Shown piece after piece: positions 53,101-63,800 of a stretch of 64,000 nt of DNA. This DNA comes from Adhaeribacter arboris. GTDB lineage: Bacteria; Bacteroidota; Bacteroidia; Cytophagales; Hymenobacteraceae. Positions within the stretch are counted from its first letter, which is position 1. Every line of letters starts with the position of its first letter. The notes below the pieces were generated by a model. That model did no database searches. It was not told where the DNA came from and saw only the letters and a program-made list of their open reading frames with translations. The position numbers and the translations under genes were made by a program. The DNA lies in the NCBI RefSeq assembly GCF_003023845.1, contig NZ_PYFT01000001.1:3534001-3598000 (forward strand), written 5' to 3'.

Positions 53101-53690
53101 TCATTACCAGCGTTCCAGTAAATACTGTTTACTTTTTCTCCGTCAAAATCAAGGTATATTACTGCTTTCGCACCCGGTAAACTTTGCATGTTCGGAACAG
53201 CAAGTGCGGCATTAATAGTCGGGCTTGGGGCAGGAGCAGCTTTACCTTTGGCGGGCACGTAATCTAAACAAAGAACTTTATCAATATTTACTTCCTGCAG
53301 ATAAACTTCGCCGGAAACAGAAGAGTATTGGTAGGCTTTTTTCTGATCTTTCAAAATAACATATCCCGACAAGGCCGCGCCTTCGGCTTTCAGGAAGAAG
53401 TAATTATTTTTCCCGTTATTTGCCTGACCCAGAAATATTTCGCGGGCACCTTCTTTTCGGTTGTTTTTCACGGTAAGCACGAGCGGCGCTTGCCCCGGAA
53501 TAGCATAACTAATTTTACCTGTACTACCCGTACTACCGGCAGCATTGGTTTTATTGAGGTTTGCTTTATAAGCAGCCATTACATTAGATACCTTGCCTAA
53601 ATAAAGGCTTTTGTTGTTTTGAGCCCGGAGGCAAAAAGTACTCCCTAAACAGAATACTAACAGGAGTAAAGACTTGTAAAAAGTAGTCAT
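50148..53690 (-). CDS. Secreted metalloprotease with GEVED, pre-peptidase and seven-repeat propeller, T9SS-sorted
   Basis: The 1180-residue protein has a signal peptide (LLLVFCLGSTFCLRAQ). A zinc-metalloprotease domain lies at about 170-350; its motif SHEAGHTLGLSHDG fits HExxHxxGxxH of the metzincins. A bacterial pre-peptidase C-terminal domain follows (about 385-490; DVDVFSFTAGSGAITLNV), then a GEVED domain (about 520-640; GVWIDYNNNNDFSDAGEFIY). Seven repeats of about 60 residues come next (WDKRYGG...DGGYLLAG...GDKSQ...DYWIVK), probably a beta-propeller. The last 85 residues are a T9SS type A domain (YPNPFADKITISFTLEKT). It is a surface or released protease; its substrate is unknown. Confidence 0.9.
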   Translation of the reverse strand: MTTFYKSLLLLVFCLGSTFCLRAQNNKSLYLGKVSNVMAAYKANLNKTNAAGSTGSTGKISYAIPGQAPLVLTVKNNRKEGAREIFLGQANNGKNNYFFLKAEGAALSGYVILKDQKKAYQYSSVSGEVYLQEVNIDKVLCLDYVPAKGKAAPAPSPTINAALAVPNMQSLPGAKAVIYLDFDGEKVNSIYWNAGNEINAKPADLSEAEIVEVYKLISEDFRPFAVNVTTSLTVYKNAPANRRMRVIFTPTDDAGPGYGGVAYVGSYTWGDDTPCWVFNSGIKGAGEAGSHEAGHTLGLSHDGRTLENSQHEEYFAGQESWAPIMGVGYYVEQVQWSKGEYPQANNQENDLKIITTQNGFGYRSDDYSNTSANARPLVVNSSGVVLATNNKGLITTQADVDVFSFTAGSGAITLNVNPSPDYPNLDILLTLKNSAGITVATAESDDMSASLTPTLSPGTYYLYVTGVRGKLGANSDYSSLGEYSISGSLQSNYCTPVVTKGCRDGDYIDNIKFNTLVNNSSGCNGQVNGYITYPATGTFTTTVSAGQTYNLSLKSGADYPEGFGVWIDYNNNNDFSDAGEFIYQSPTAIVGVTYTGKITIPAKVTPGARRMRVRAQYNTVIKSDQFCEAFEYGETEDYTITIGKPVANTEWDVAYGGSDTEAFSEVIKTTDGGYLIAGYSISGQTGDKTQDSRGGNDFWIIKTDANGKKVWDQRYGGTGHDYLNRLIQTHDGGYLLAGSSLSGADGDKSQSSRGDRDYWIVKISSAGVKQWDKRFGGSGYDELRKVTQLPSGEYILAGSSNSPAGGDKSQASQGGTDYWLIKLNNAGNKMWDKRYGGNLADNLENFLITNDGGFLLGGASASGQSGDKSQLSRGGEDFWLVRTDADGNQLWDQRFGGSNDDHLFSIGRYSTGEFFVAGYSTSGNEGDKSQESQGGKDFWMLKLSSSGAKLWDKRFGGSNDEELRSIVRTADGGFLLAGKSASGVSGDKSQESQGGTDYWIVKVTSGGGKQWDRRVGGRGAEELRNVLITADGDYLLAGRSDSGLSGDRTQNNQGGSDYWMIKIKDTSIAGSPTLDSDQVIAARMASPTEVSNLPIGLTAYPNPFADKITISFTLEKTQAVQVQIYNGQGQVVKTLYQGEIQAAEQQNFTWQPSQPLVAGIYFVRVVTPTKNFQQKVLLHR
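50498..51752 (-). repeat. Seven tandem 60-codon repeats in the metalloprotease gene
   Basis: Seven copies of about 180 bp encode units with WD(K/Q)R(F/Y)GG, DGG(Y/F)LLAG, GDKSQ and DYWIVK in fixed order. The copies differ by many substitutions, so they are old. The count of seven suits a closed propeller. Confidence 0.85.
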
Positions 53691-54031
53691 AAAAACTTTA
53701 AATCATTTATAGTACTGTAAAAATTTTATTCATAATATTTGAAAAAAGTCTGCCAACACAAGTTGCACCAATACCTTTACAACAAACAATTAAGAAGTTC
53801 GGAGAGGAGTAATAGTTAAAATCTGCTAAAATTATAATGTTAACAAAGGCGAAGCAGACACTACAATTTAGGCTTTCTCAAGCATTAACTTTCAACTACA
53901 GATAAAACTACCGGCATTGGTTAAGAAGAGCAAAAGCTACCTCGCCAAAAAAACTACTCAAAACTTTGGCGAGCAAAGTATTTACATTCCCTCAAAGATA
54001 CAAGTTGCCCTTAGCATCCGCAATACTTTTA
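53691..54031. other. Intergenic region upstream of the metalloprotease
   Basis: A 341-nt gap with AT-rich sequence next to the start codon and no small gene that I can support. It should hold the metalloprotease promoter. No operator-like palindrome is evident. Confidence 0.4.
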
Positions 54032-54129
54032 ATCATTTACCAATTACCATTTACCAGTTACCAAATGATATGTCTTAAACCTTTTTTACTTAAATCTGAT
54101 AATTGATAATTGGTAATTGGTAAATGATT
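54032..54129. repeat. Heptamer-phased inverted repeat after the HTCS gene
   Basis: The left arm reads TTACCAA TTACCAT, then TTACCAG TTACCAA. The right arm (54096-54129) on the other strand reads TTACCAA TTACCAA, then TTATCAA TTATCAG. Both arms begin with ATCAT. The element ends one base before the HTCS stop codon and could fold into a hairpin of about 30 bp with few mismatches. Confidence 0.75.
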
Positions 54130-54130
54130 C

Positions 54131-57100
54131 TTACACTTTCACGCGTTTACCGGCAGCATACGCCGACGGCAATTCGTTAAACTCTTGTTTAAAATATTTA
54201 GTAAAGTACTTTGGGTTATTAAAACCTACTTCGTACGCCACTTCGGCTACCGTAAGCTGGCTTTCGGTTAGCAACTGAGCCGCCCGTTTCAAGCGTACCG
54301 TCCGGATAAATTCAAGGGGCGCTTTCCCCGTTAAAGCCAATAACTTTTTATACAGATATACCCGGCTCATCCCTAACTCCCGGCTAAGGTCTTCCACCGA
54401 AAAGTCCGGATTGGCTATATTTTGCTCGGTAAAAGCAATTGCTTTTTTAATTAATTTTTCATCGAGGGGTGTAATGGCAATGTCCTGCGGCTTCACCTCC
54501 ATTTTATGTTGCAGAGCCTCCCGGAAAGCCACTTGTTGCGCAATTAAATACTTAAGCCGCGAAAGCAATATTTCAAAATTAAAAGGTTTGGTAATATAAT
54601 CGCTGGCACCCGTTTCATACCCCAATAATTTCTGCTCTTCGGTGGCATTGGCGGTTAGTAAAATAACCGGAATCGCGGCCGTACGCGGATCTTTTTTTAA
54701 TTTTCGGCTGAAGGCAATGCCGTCCATCTCGGGCATCAGGATATCGCTCACTATTAAATCGGGAACTAGGGTAATGGCCTGTTGCCAGCCTTGTTTACCA
54801 TTAGTTGCTTCAACCACCTGGTAAAAGACACTCAGGTTATCTTTTAAATAAAACCGGAAATCTTCGTTATCTTCCACTAATAATATAACGGGTTTCTTAG
54901 CGGAACTCTTAGTAGAACCATTAACTTTTTCCACGGGAATAGGAGCCGGTAAAGCGCGCATCTCGCTAACGGCCAAATTAATTTCCGGGGCGGGAAGAAC
55001 CGCTGGTACAACCGGTAACATTATCGTAAATAAGGTACCTTCGCCGGAAGTACTTTGCACGGTAATTTCCCCCTCGTGTAACTTCACAAACTCTTTCGTA
55101 ATAGCCAAACCAATGCCACTGCCCTGGTTTACCATGGAGCCGGGTATATCGCTCTGGAAAAACCGCTTAAATACTTTTTCCTGATCTTCCGGCGGAATGC
55201 CAATACCCGTATCTTTTACTTGAATGACCAGGTTTTTACGGCTTGAGTCGGTTGTAAAATCGGCCACACTTACTTCTACCGAAACTTTTCCTCCCTCTGG
55301 CGTAAATTTAAAGGCATTGGAGAGCAGGTTAAATAAAATCTTTTCCATTTTATCCGGGTCTACATTCGTTACCAAGTGCTCTACGGCGGCGTAAAAAGTA
55401 AACTGAATGTTTTTATTTTCGGATATATCCGAAAACGAGAAAGCAATTTCACGAATAAAAGGAATGACATCTATGGGAGATGCGTGTAAAGCAATTTCCT
55501 GCACCTCCATTTTGCGAAAGTCGAGCAATTGATTCACCAGGTTCAGCAAGCGGCGGGCATTCCGGTAAACCAGTTTTAATTGAATTATCTTTTCGGCATC
55601 AGCACTAGCTTCTTTTAGCATTTTCTCCAAAGGCGCCAGAATCAGCGTTAGTGGCGTACGAAATTCATGGCTGATATTCGTAAAGAACCGGATCTTAAGC
55701 ATATCTAGCTCCTGGCGGCGATGCGCTTCCTGCCGTTCGTGGGCCAGTTTATATTTAAGCCGTTCCTGCGTCTGCACTATCCGGCGGGCTATTAATAAAG
55801 CGGCCAGAAATAAAATTATATAAAAAGCAAAAGCCCAGTTAGTTTTCCAGAAGGGCGGCAGAATTGTTATGCGCAAAGTGGCTCCGGCTTCGTTCCATAC
55901 TCCATCATTGTTAGAAGCCTTTACCCGGAAGACGTAAGTACCCGGATCCAGGTTGGTAAAGACAGCCTTACGCACCTCGTTATCCACACTAAGCCATTGG
56001 TCGTTAAATCCTTCGAGTTTGTAAGCGTATTTATTTTTTTCAGGTTGCAGGAAATTAAGGGCCGCAAAAGCAATCGAAAACATGTTTTCGTGGTGACGTA
56101 AAGTAATTTCTTTTGCTTGATTGATATTTTCCTGTAATAATACGCGTCCGTTAAGCGTATCGCCAGCCGCGATTGTTTGATTAAATATTTGAAAATCGGT
56201 TAATATTACCGGGGGAACTTGTCTGTTTACTTCTAACTTGCCCGGATGAAAAATATTAAACCCATTACTGCCGCCAAACAACAGGTCGCCGGACCGGGTT
56301 TTTAAAAAAGCATTATTATTAAAAGCTTGGTCCTGTAATCCATCAGATACATCGTAATTTTTAAACTGAAGAGTAATATCTGCCGCTGAAGAACCTGGCT
56401 GTACTGTTACATTCGAAATACCATTTTGGGTTGCCAACCACATGGTATGCTGATTATCTTCTACAATACCCTGAATAGAATTATCCGGTAATCCATCTTC
56501 TTTCCGGAATACGCGGAAAGTATTTTTTTTTCTATCTAATACGTTTAAGCCTTCGTTGGTACCCATCCAGAGGAGTCCCCGGCTGTCTTCCATAACGGTG
56601 ATAACGTTGTTGTTGCTTAAACCCTGCGCATTATTATTGTTGTTGACGTAATGAACAAACTCCCCCGTTTTATGATCTAGTTTATCTACTCCGTAAGCAG
56701 TACCAATCCATAAATTACCGGCTTTGTCTTCTATAATGGAAGAAATATAATCGGAATGGACCGACTTAGGTGCTCCCATGCGATAATGCCGGAATAGTTC
56801 CTTTTTTCGATCGAATAGTTCTAACCCGCCGCCCAAAGTACCTACCCACAAATTATTCCGCGAATCTTCAAAAATTTCCCACACCCGATCGTCCGAAATG
56901 CTATTTGAATCTTTGGGATTATGCCGGTAATGAGTAAAGGTGGTACCATCGAACTTATCCAGACCGCCGTAATACGTACCAATCCATAAATTTTGCTGTT
57001 TATCGAGGTATAAGCCTACAATTACGTTGTTAGTAAGGCTATTCGCATTTTTAGGGTCATGCAGAAACTGTTGAAAACGATTACGCGCCCGATCGAAGTA

Positions 57101-58265
57101 AAGTAAACCGCCCCCGTTGGTACCCATAAAAATGTTACCCCGGGCATCTTCTACAAACCGGTTTATATCGTTATAAGGCAAGCTATTGGGGTTAGCTGCC
57201 TGGTAGCGGTACACCGGAAATTTAATATTATTAGGATGATAATAGCTAATACCGGCTTTATAAGTACCCACCCAGATAATATCGGCCTTGTTGCGGTAAA
57301 GAGAATAAATGCTATTCTGGCTAATACTACTTTCATCATCGGGGTTTTGCAGCAAGTACTCCACTGTTCCATGCTTCTTATCAATAATGTTCACGCCGCC
57401 ATGGTCCGTGCCAATCCAGATTTTGCCGTCGGAGCCTTGCACCACACTCCGCACCAGATCATTATTTAATTTAAGGTTTTTCGATTCGCGGCTGTAATGT
57501 TGAAATAATTTAGTGGCGGAATTGAAATAAAAATACCCAAGGGCTGTTCTTCCTGGTATATCCATAAATCGCCGGCATCATCGGCAAAAAGCCGGAAATC
57601 TGGTCCGGTTACCGCTTGTTGCTGGCCTAAATTACGGCTACTAAACATTACCTGCCAGGTTTTGCTACTTCTTTTTTCCAGCATGCCATCGCGGTATATC
57701 AGCCAAAAATCATTGTTTTTATCCTGCACCAAATCGGACACAGAAGCAGAATGCAAAGTATTGGTTAGCTTTTGAGTTGATTTGGTGCGGGAAGTATATT
57801 TAAATAAACCTTGGGTAGCATGCATAAACCAGAAATTGCCGGTTTTATCTTTTACTACCTGGGTAATAGCTGAATCGGGTAAGGCATACCTTTGTAACCA
57901 ACGAGTGGTATTCGGGTAGAAAGATTCGGTTAAAGGATTGTAAATTGTTAAACCGCTCCGGGTAATTACCCATAATTTTTCTTCTGGTCCGGTAAAAAGC
58001 CCGGTTATATAATTATCGCGCAGAGAGGTGGCATGCCGGACGTCGTGCCGGAAAGTTTTAAACGTATACCCATCGTAGCGGTTCAGACCAGTCATAGTAC
58101 CAAACCACATAAATCCTTGGGTATCTTCTAAAATACAATTTATCTGGTTGTTCGATAAACCTTTATCGTTATCCAGACGAACGAACTTATACCGGTCTGG
58201 TTGAGCAGACAGCCGGATAAGATTAAAAATAAAAAGATAAAAAACAGGAAAATCCTAAATTTCAT
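54131..58265 (-). pseudogene. Hybrid two-component system regulator (HTCS), reading frame broken twice
   Basis: Together the frames encode a protein of about 1378 residues with the full HTCS order: signal peptide, two-component-regulator propeller repeats (MWFGTMTGLNRYDGYTF to GLLWMGTNEGLNVLDRKKNT), Y_Y_Y domain, one membrane segment (FAFYIILFLAALLIARRIVQ), HisKA (FFTNISHEFRTPLTLILAPL), HATPase (FNLLSNAFKFTPEGGK), receiver (LVEDNEDFRFY, VSDILMPEMDG) and AraC-type HTH (VAYEVGFNNPKYFTKYFKQE). HTCS proteins sense glycan fragments in the periplasm and activate glycan-use genes. The frame shifts at T runs near 58224-58244 and at 57529-57533; adding one T at each restores LFIFNLIRLSAQPDRYKF and PLGIFYFNSATKLF. 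This could be real decay or sequencing error. Confidence 0.85.
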
Positions 58266-58468
58266 TGTGAATGTACGGTGCAGGCTCAAGGAGCGGTTTC
58301 TCGCGCCTTGCTATTAGTAACTTCCTTACTAATCTAATTTAATTATAAGCAAGTTATCATTGAAACGTTAATGGAACCGGGAAAGTGCACGCACGGCTTA
58401 TATCATTTCCAGCACTTTATTTTCTAAAGATTTCTGGAGATAAACTGTTGTGGCTAGAGAAAGAGGGT

Positions 58469-59425
58469 TTATTTTAATTTTTCCAGTTCCTGGCGCGTTA
58501 CTTTAAATACCGTACCGTGCCGCACTCCCGCCGGAAAGTTTATCTTCCCGGAAATATCTGTCCATTTTTTTAAATCCGGCGACGTAACTGCGCCCATTTT
58601 GCCTTCGGTATATTTATCAAAATAAACAATCCAATTAATTCCTAATTTTAGAGCAGTTGGTCCTTCGGCCCAGTATTTACCGGTTATAGGCGGTCCGGCG
58701 GCCATATAGGGTCCAACTAGGTTTTTGCTTGTGGCTATCCGAATATTTTTCTGCGGCGGTTCGCGGGTTTCGTCTTTCAGAAACATAAGGTATTGGCTTT
58801 GGTTTGGGACAATCGTAGCATCGATAACGTTAAAGCCGGGTTCGTATAATAGTTTAGTAGGGCTAAATTTTTTAAAGTCGGCAGTGGTGGTATAGTACAT
58901 CCGGTGATTATAACTGTTTTCTTCTTTAGATTGCGTTTCCGGATACAGGCCGGTAATGGTAGTGGCCCAATAGATAAGATATACTTTTTGTTTTTTATCG
59001 TAGGTTATTTCGGGTGCCCAGCTATTACGCGCGCCTGCTTCGTGTTCCATTACGGGAATATACTGCTGCTCTGACCAATGAATTAAATCCAGCGAGTTCG
59101 CGTAACCAATTCCTTTGGCATTCCAACTTACCGTCCAGACCATGTGAAATAAATTATCCGGACCTTTAATAATGCAGGGATCGCGCAAGAGTTTATCTTG
59201 ACTAACCTGAGGTTTAAGAAATAAACTATCGTTTTTTAAAGGAGACCAATTTAAACCATCGGTGCTGGCAGCCAGGTGCAAGCCATCGCCATTCCCTTTG
59301 AAATAAGCAAAAAGTAAAGCTTCGTTTTTTCCGGGCTCCTGAGCTTGCCCCCGAAAAGGAGCCACCAGAGAGAGAACAAAACAAACTATTTGGATTCGTA
59401 TCAGGATTTTATAGAAGGCAGCCAT
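58469..59425 (-). CDS. Secreted GH43-like glycosidase
   Basis: The 318-residue protein has a signal peptide (IQIVCFVLSLVAPFRGQAQ). The five-blade GH43 pattern is present with base D82 (LLRDPCIIKGPD), NSWAPEITYD, the modulating Asp in NVIDATIVPN and the acid Glu in YWAEGPTALK. It differs from the two GH43 proteins at 28-30 kb in sequence and belongs to another subfamily, possibly near the exo-galactosidase or arabinofuranosidase groups. It lies 67 nt after the haloperoxidase-like gene and upstream of the HTCS, so it is a likely member of the HTCS-controlled locus. Confidence 0.85.
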   Translation of the reverse strand: MAAFYKILIRIQIVCFVLSLVAPFRGQAQEPGKNEALLFAYFKGNGDGLHLAASTDGLNWSPLKNDSLFLKPQVSQDKLLRDPCIIKGPDNLFHMVWTVSWNAKGIGYANSLDLIHWSEQQYIPVMEHEAGARNSWAPEITYDKKQKVYLIYWATTITGLYPETQSKEENSYNHRMYYTTTADFKKFSPTKLLYEPGFNVIDATIVPNQSQYLMFLKDETREPPQKNIRIATSKNLVGPYMAAGPPITGKYWAEGPTALKLGINWIVYFDKYTEGKMGAVTSPDLKKWTDISGKINFPAGVRHGTVFKVTRQELEKLK

Positions 59426-59492
59426 CTAACAGATTTAGGTAAACGGCAAAATATAAATTATTTATTAGATTTAACAATTGCGGTACCCGCAA

Positions 59493-60830
59493 CTATTTGG
59501 TTCCCGCTACGGCCAGTGTACTTACTTTATTATTTACCTTATTTACTACCCACTTGCCAACTTGCAAACCTTGTAAACGGCCGTTATCAATGGCATCGCG
59601 AAAGTGAATGCCCCCGTAAAAACGCGAAATACCTGCCTCCTCCGCTGCTTGCTGAAAAGATTTAAATTCCCGGGCCGGTAAACCAAACCGCACTTCCACG
59701 GTATCCTTATATTTAAAATTATCTCCCAAGTAGTGCGTTAAAACTACCGCCGCCGCCGATGAAATAGTAGAATGGCCACTTAAGTATTCCGGGAAAGGCG
59801 GGGTTTGCAGGAGCGGCTTCCACCGAGGGTCAATATATTTGCGGATAGCGGTCTCCGGACGAATACGGTTACTGCGGAATTTCTCGTCCCAGCACGAAAT
59901 AAAACCATCCATTAACGAAACAGAAACTAAAGTATTTATTTGCATAGCCTTGGCAAAAGGCACTTTCGCCTGTTGGCAGGCAATACCCGTAATACCTAAC
60001 CAATGTGCCCCCGGCGATATTTTCTTCATTCCTACCAGCATGTGCCCATTGTCTTGCAAAGCAAAAGGATTACAGTCCCAGAAAGCGGCGATTTCCTGGT
60101 GCTCTTTGGGTAATTGAACACCTTCCTGGTAACTTTCCTGCATCAATTTATAGAACTCAGATGCTTTATCTTTGGAAAATGCTACCGGTGGCGCCGGTTT
60201 AAACTGAATGCAGGTATCTAAGGTAAACGACCGCACGGTATTAAAATAAGGCTCTACCGGGGCAAAATAGCCGGGCGGAGTCGGATACCAGGTTCCTTCC
60301 TGGTTAGCAGGCGTGTAGCGCGGATAATTACTGATGCGGTTGTATTTGTCGGCTTTAGCGTAAGCGAGAATACTTTTACTAATAGCTTGAGCGTACGCCA
60401 ACGAAGGACTAATTACTTCTTCGGAAACACCCGCGTTCCGGCAAGAATCTAAAAATTGCTGCTCATATTTCTCTAATAAGGTGCCGGAAGGTTGCATTTT
60501 TTTAGCAGTCTCCATCATCGCCAATAAGGCACTTAGCTGATAAGAATAACCCGAAACTTGCGGCTTTTCTATTTTAGGATATTTGTTTAAAACACCGTAC
60601 ATGCTCCGGCTCGTACTATCGTTTTGAGCCACCACCTCATAACCGGCCAGACAGGCATAAGAAAAAAAACGGGCAGCTAAAGGCGGATTCGTTACGTCAT
60701 GTACCATTATATCCGTCATCTTGGACAACACCTGGCTTATTTGCTGGCTTTTGAACGAACCCTCCGACTTTTTACGGCCGCAAGCCATTATTACCATCAG
60801 GCTAAAAAGAAAACTTAAAATTTTCTTCAT
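59493..60830 (-). CDS. Vanadium haloperoxidase/PAP2-superfamily protein
   Basis: The 445-residue protein starts with a lipoprotein-type signal (FLFSLMVIMACGRKKS, lipobox Cys). The vanadate or phosphate-binding residues are seen in order: RIRPETAIRKYIDPRWKPLL, then FPEYLSGHSTISSAAAVVLT, then FYGGIHFRDAIDNGRLQG with the terminal His and Arg. This matches the Bacteroidota haloperoxidase-like branch of the PAP2 fold; whether it oxidises halides or acts as a phosphatase is not decided by these motifs. Its ATG is 4 nt after the UnbV gene's stop, so the two are translationally coupled. Confidence 0.88.
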   Translation of the reverse strand: MKKILSFLFSLMVIMACGRKKSEGSFKSQQISQVLSKMTDIMVHDVTNPPLAARFFSYACLAGYEVVAQNDSTSRSMYGVLNKYPKIEKPQVSGYSYQLSALLAMMETAKKMQPSGTLLEKYEQQFLDSCRNAGVSEEVISPSLAYAQAISKSILAYAKADKYNRISNYPRYTPANQEGTWYPTPPGYFAPVEPYFNTVRSFTLDTCIQFKPAPPVAFSKDKASEFYKLMQESYQEGVQLPKEHQEIAAFWDCNPFALQDNGHMLVGMKKISPGAHWLGITGIACQQAKVPFAKAMQINTLVSVSLMDGFISCWDEKFRSNRIRPETAIRKYIDPRWKPLLQTPPFPEYLSGHSTISSAAAVVLTHYLGDNFKYKDTVEVRFGLPAREFKSFQQAAEEAGISRFYGGIHFRDAIDNGRLQGLQVGKWVVNKVNNKVSTLAVAGTK

Positions 60831-60833
60831 GTA

Positions 60834-63800
60834 TTATTTTAATTTATAAGCTTTAACTGGTTGCTGATTTATTCCTACCAATAAAGTATTTTTCACGGCT
60901 ATCATACTCCGCACATCCCCTTTCAGCTGAAGCCCGGATTTAGTTTGAGGTACATAGGAAAACTGCCCTTTACCGTTACCCTGCAAAAGCACCCCGTAGT
61001 TAGCATCGGCTTTACCAAACCGAAGCCGCGCCTGGTTCTGATTGCCGGCCAGCAGCACATCTAATTGACCGTCGTGGTTATAATCCAGTGCGCTCAGGGC
61101 ATGCACGGGGGCGTATTGCGCTTCTAAGGGTAGTGGCACTACTTGCATTTTATTTTGATTATTACTCAGAAATAAGCTTGTTCCCAACCAATTAGCAGAC
61201 AACTTTTTAGCTCCCTGTAGTTCTTCTTTTGTAAAGATATCGGATAATCCGGCATCGGCGTAACTTTTATAATCCGGGAAACGGGTGCGCATCGTACTTA
61301 TTTGGTCGAGCAGTTCGTCGCGGCTCACGTACGGATAACTTTTGCCTTGCATGTACAGGCACAGAATAGGGTCAACCGAGCCGTTATCGTCGAAATCTTT
61401 GTAAATTAAATCAGCTGGTTGTTTGTCGCTAACCTTGCATTGACTATTTAAACCCAAATTACCAATAAGCAAATCAGGTTGATTATCCTGGTTAAAATCT
61501 CCTACCAGTAATTTGTTCCACCAACCGCTGTAAGACTTGGCAAAGTAAGCAGAAGTGCTATTGGTTAGCTTATTGCCGGTGTTGCTGAAAACAGTTACGG
61601 GCAGCCACTCGCCAATTACTACTAGTTCCTGCTTTTTATCTTGGTTTAAATCTACCCAGGCTGCGTCGGAAACCATACCGATACGTTCCAGTTGAGGTGC
61701 CAGATTCCTGGTTTGATCCGTAAATTGTCCGTGGCCATTGTTAATTAACACGTAGCTGCGAGGCGCTTCTGGGTAGCGACCCGGAATAACTCTTCCGCCC
61801 ACAAATAAATCTATGGCTCCGTCATTATTTATATCGCTGGCCCGCACACAACTGGTACTCGTAAGCATTACCGGCAAAGCAGTGGCGCTTTTCGTGAAAT
61901 TACCCTGACCATCGCCTAAATAAAGCCGATCCTGCAGCAAAGGGTCGTCGGGCAGGAAATTGCCGTAACCGCCGCTGCACACGTATAAGTCTAAATTTTT
62001 ATCCTGGTTTACGTCCACAAAAATGGCATCCACGTCTTCGCTGGCTTTATCCGCCACAAAAGCAGGATTAACTTTCGGCAAAAATTTGCCATTTTTCTGC
62101 TGCAAGAATAACTGACTGGCCTGCCTGGCACTACCACCGGCAAACACATCCTCTAAGCCATCGTTGTTTACATCTGCTTTTACCAAACAAGGCCCGTCGA
62201 AGGACAAAGGATTGACCAGCAGTGGTTGGCGCTTAAAATCGTTAATAGCATTGGGTTGATGCGCAAAAGCAAGGGTGGTTTTTGTTGGCGTGAAAACGGG
62301 AGATATATTTTTCTGCACGGGTTTGTATTGGTTATTAGCTGCCTTCTCGTTTAAGGTTACAGTTTGGTCTGCTTTTACCTTCCGTAGAATTTGCTGTTTC
62401 CCATTTGGCCAAACCACTCGCAACGAATCCACCATAGCGGAACTACCAAGTCCCACATGCATCACCGGCGATACGCTCGATTGAAAGCCGCGGGTAAGCA
62501 TTTGCTCCAGGTATTGTTGCTTACCTGCCGCGTACACCATAATCTTAGCCCCAATCCCAAAAGTGTTTTTACCCGCACCTTGCAGGTTTATTCTTAAATA
62601 ATGGTTTTTCAGGTATTTTTCAGCATGATTTTGATAGATAAAGGCCGGCTGGTTAAGGTTGTTGACAACTAAATCTAAGTCGCCGTCATTATCCAGGTCG
62701 GCGTAGGCTGCTCCGTTGCTGTTAGAAGGTTTCGTAATTCCCCAGGCTTGGCTCTGGTTCCGAAACTGCGCTCCACCCGTATTCTGAAACACGTAGTTAA
62801 CTACGTTAGAGGAAGGCATGCTTTTTATTAGCGCCATCATTTCCGGTTCGCTTACCTTGCCCCCTTTTAGTTGCAAATAACCGCCCCGGTACTTCATAAA
62901 ATCCATATTGGTAAAATCGCGCAGGAAACCGTTGGTAATGTACATATCCTTCCAGCCATCGTTGTCATAATCAGCAATTAAGGGAGCCCAGCTCCAATCG
63001 GTATTAGAAATGCCACTTAACTGCCCCACTTCGCTGAAGGTACCATCGCCATTATTTAACTGTAACATGTTGCGCATGTACTGGTAATAAAAGCCCGCAC
63101 GCGCATTAATAGCAAACTTCTCGTAATTATCCGGGGCAAATAATAGTTTCTGCCGCCGGTTATCTTCCGGCAACATATCCAGGGTTAAAATATCCGGGCG
63201 GGCATCGTTGTTAATATCCGCCACATCGTTACCCATGGAGTAAATGGGAATGTGCCCGAGGCTGGATTTTAATTTATCCGTAAAGGTACCGTTTCCGTTA
63301 TTATAATAAAGGTAATCGGGCGCGGAGTAATCGTTCGAAATGTAGATATCCGGCCAGCCATCACTATTCATATCGCCAATTCCTGCGCCCAAACCATACG
63401 TGAACGCCGATTTAGCCAAGCCTACGCGGTCCGATACGTCTTCGAAATGCCCTTGGTTATTTTTATACAGCTTAACCCGCATGTTCGGCTCTGGTTTTTT
63501 TAAAATTTCGGCAATGCTTACTTCGTCCAGGTTGTTGAATATAACCGGATTATGGTTCAACAGAAACATATCCAGGTCGTTGTCGCGATCGTAATCAAAA
63601 AAACTGGCATTGGTGCTGTAGGACGAGTCGGCTAGTCCGTATTGGTGGGCTTGTTCCAGAAATTGCGGGTTTCCTTGTTTATTAACTCCCTGGTTGATAA
63701 ATAACTGATTTACCCGGGCTTCGGATGGCAAGTGGCCGGAGTAACAAACATAAATATCTAATAATTTATCGCCATTTACATCGGCCATAGTTACCCCGGT

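Noticed and set aside
57529-57533. Programmed -1 frameshift in the HTCS gene
   Set aside because: No proper slippery heptamer lies in the zero frame, and a second, same-sign shift in another T run argues for sequencing error or mutation.
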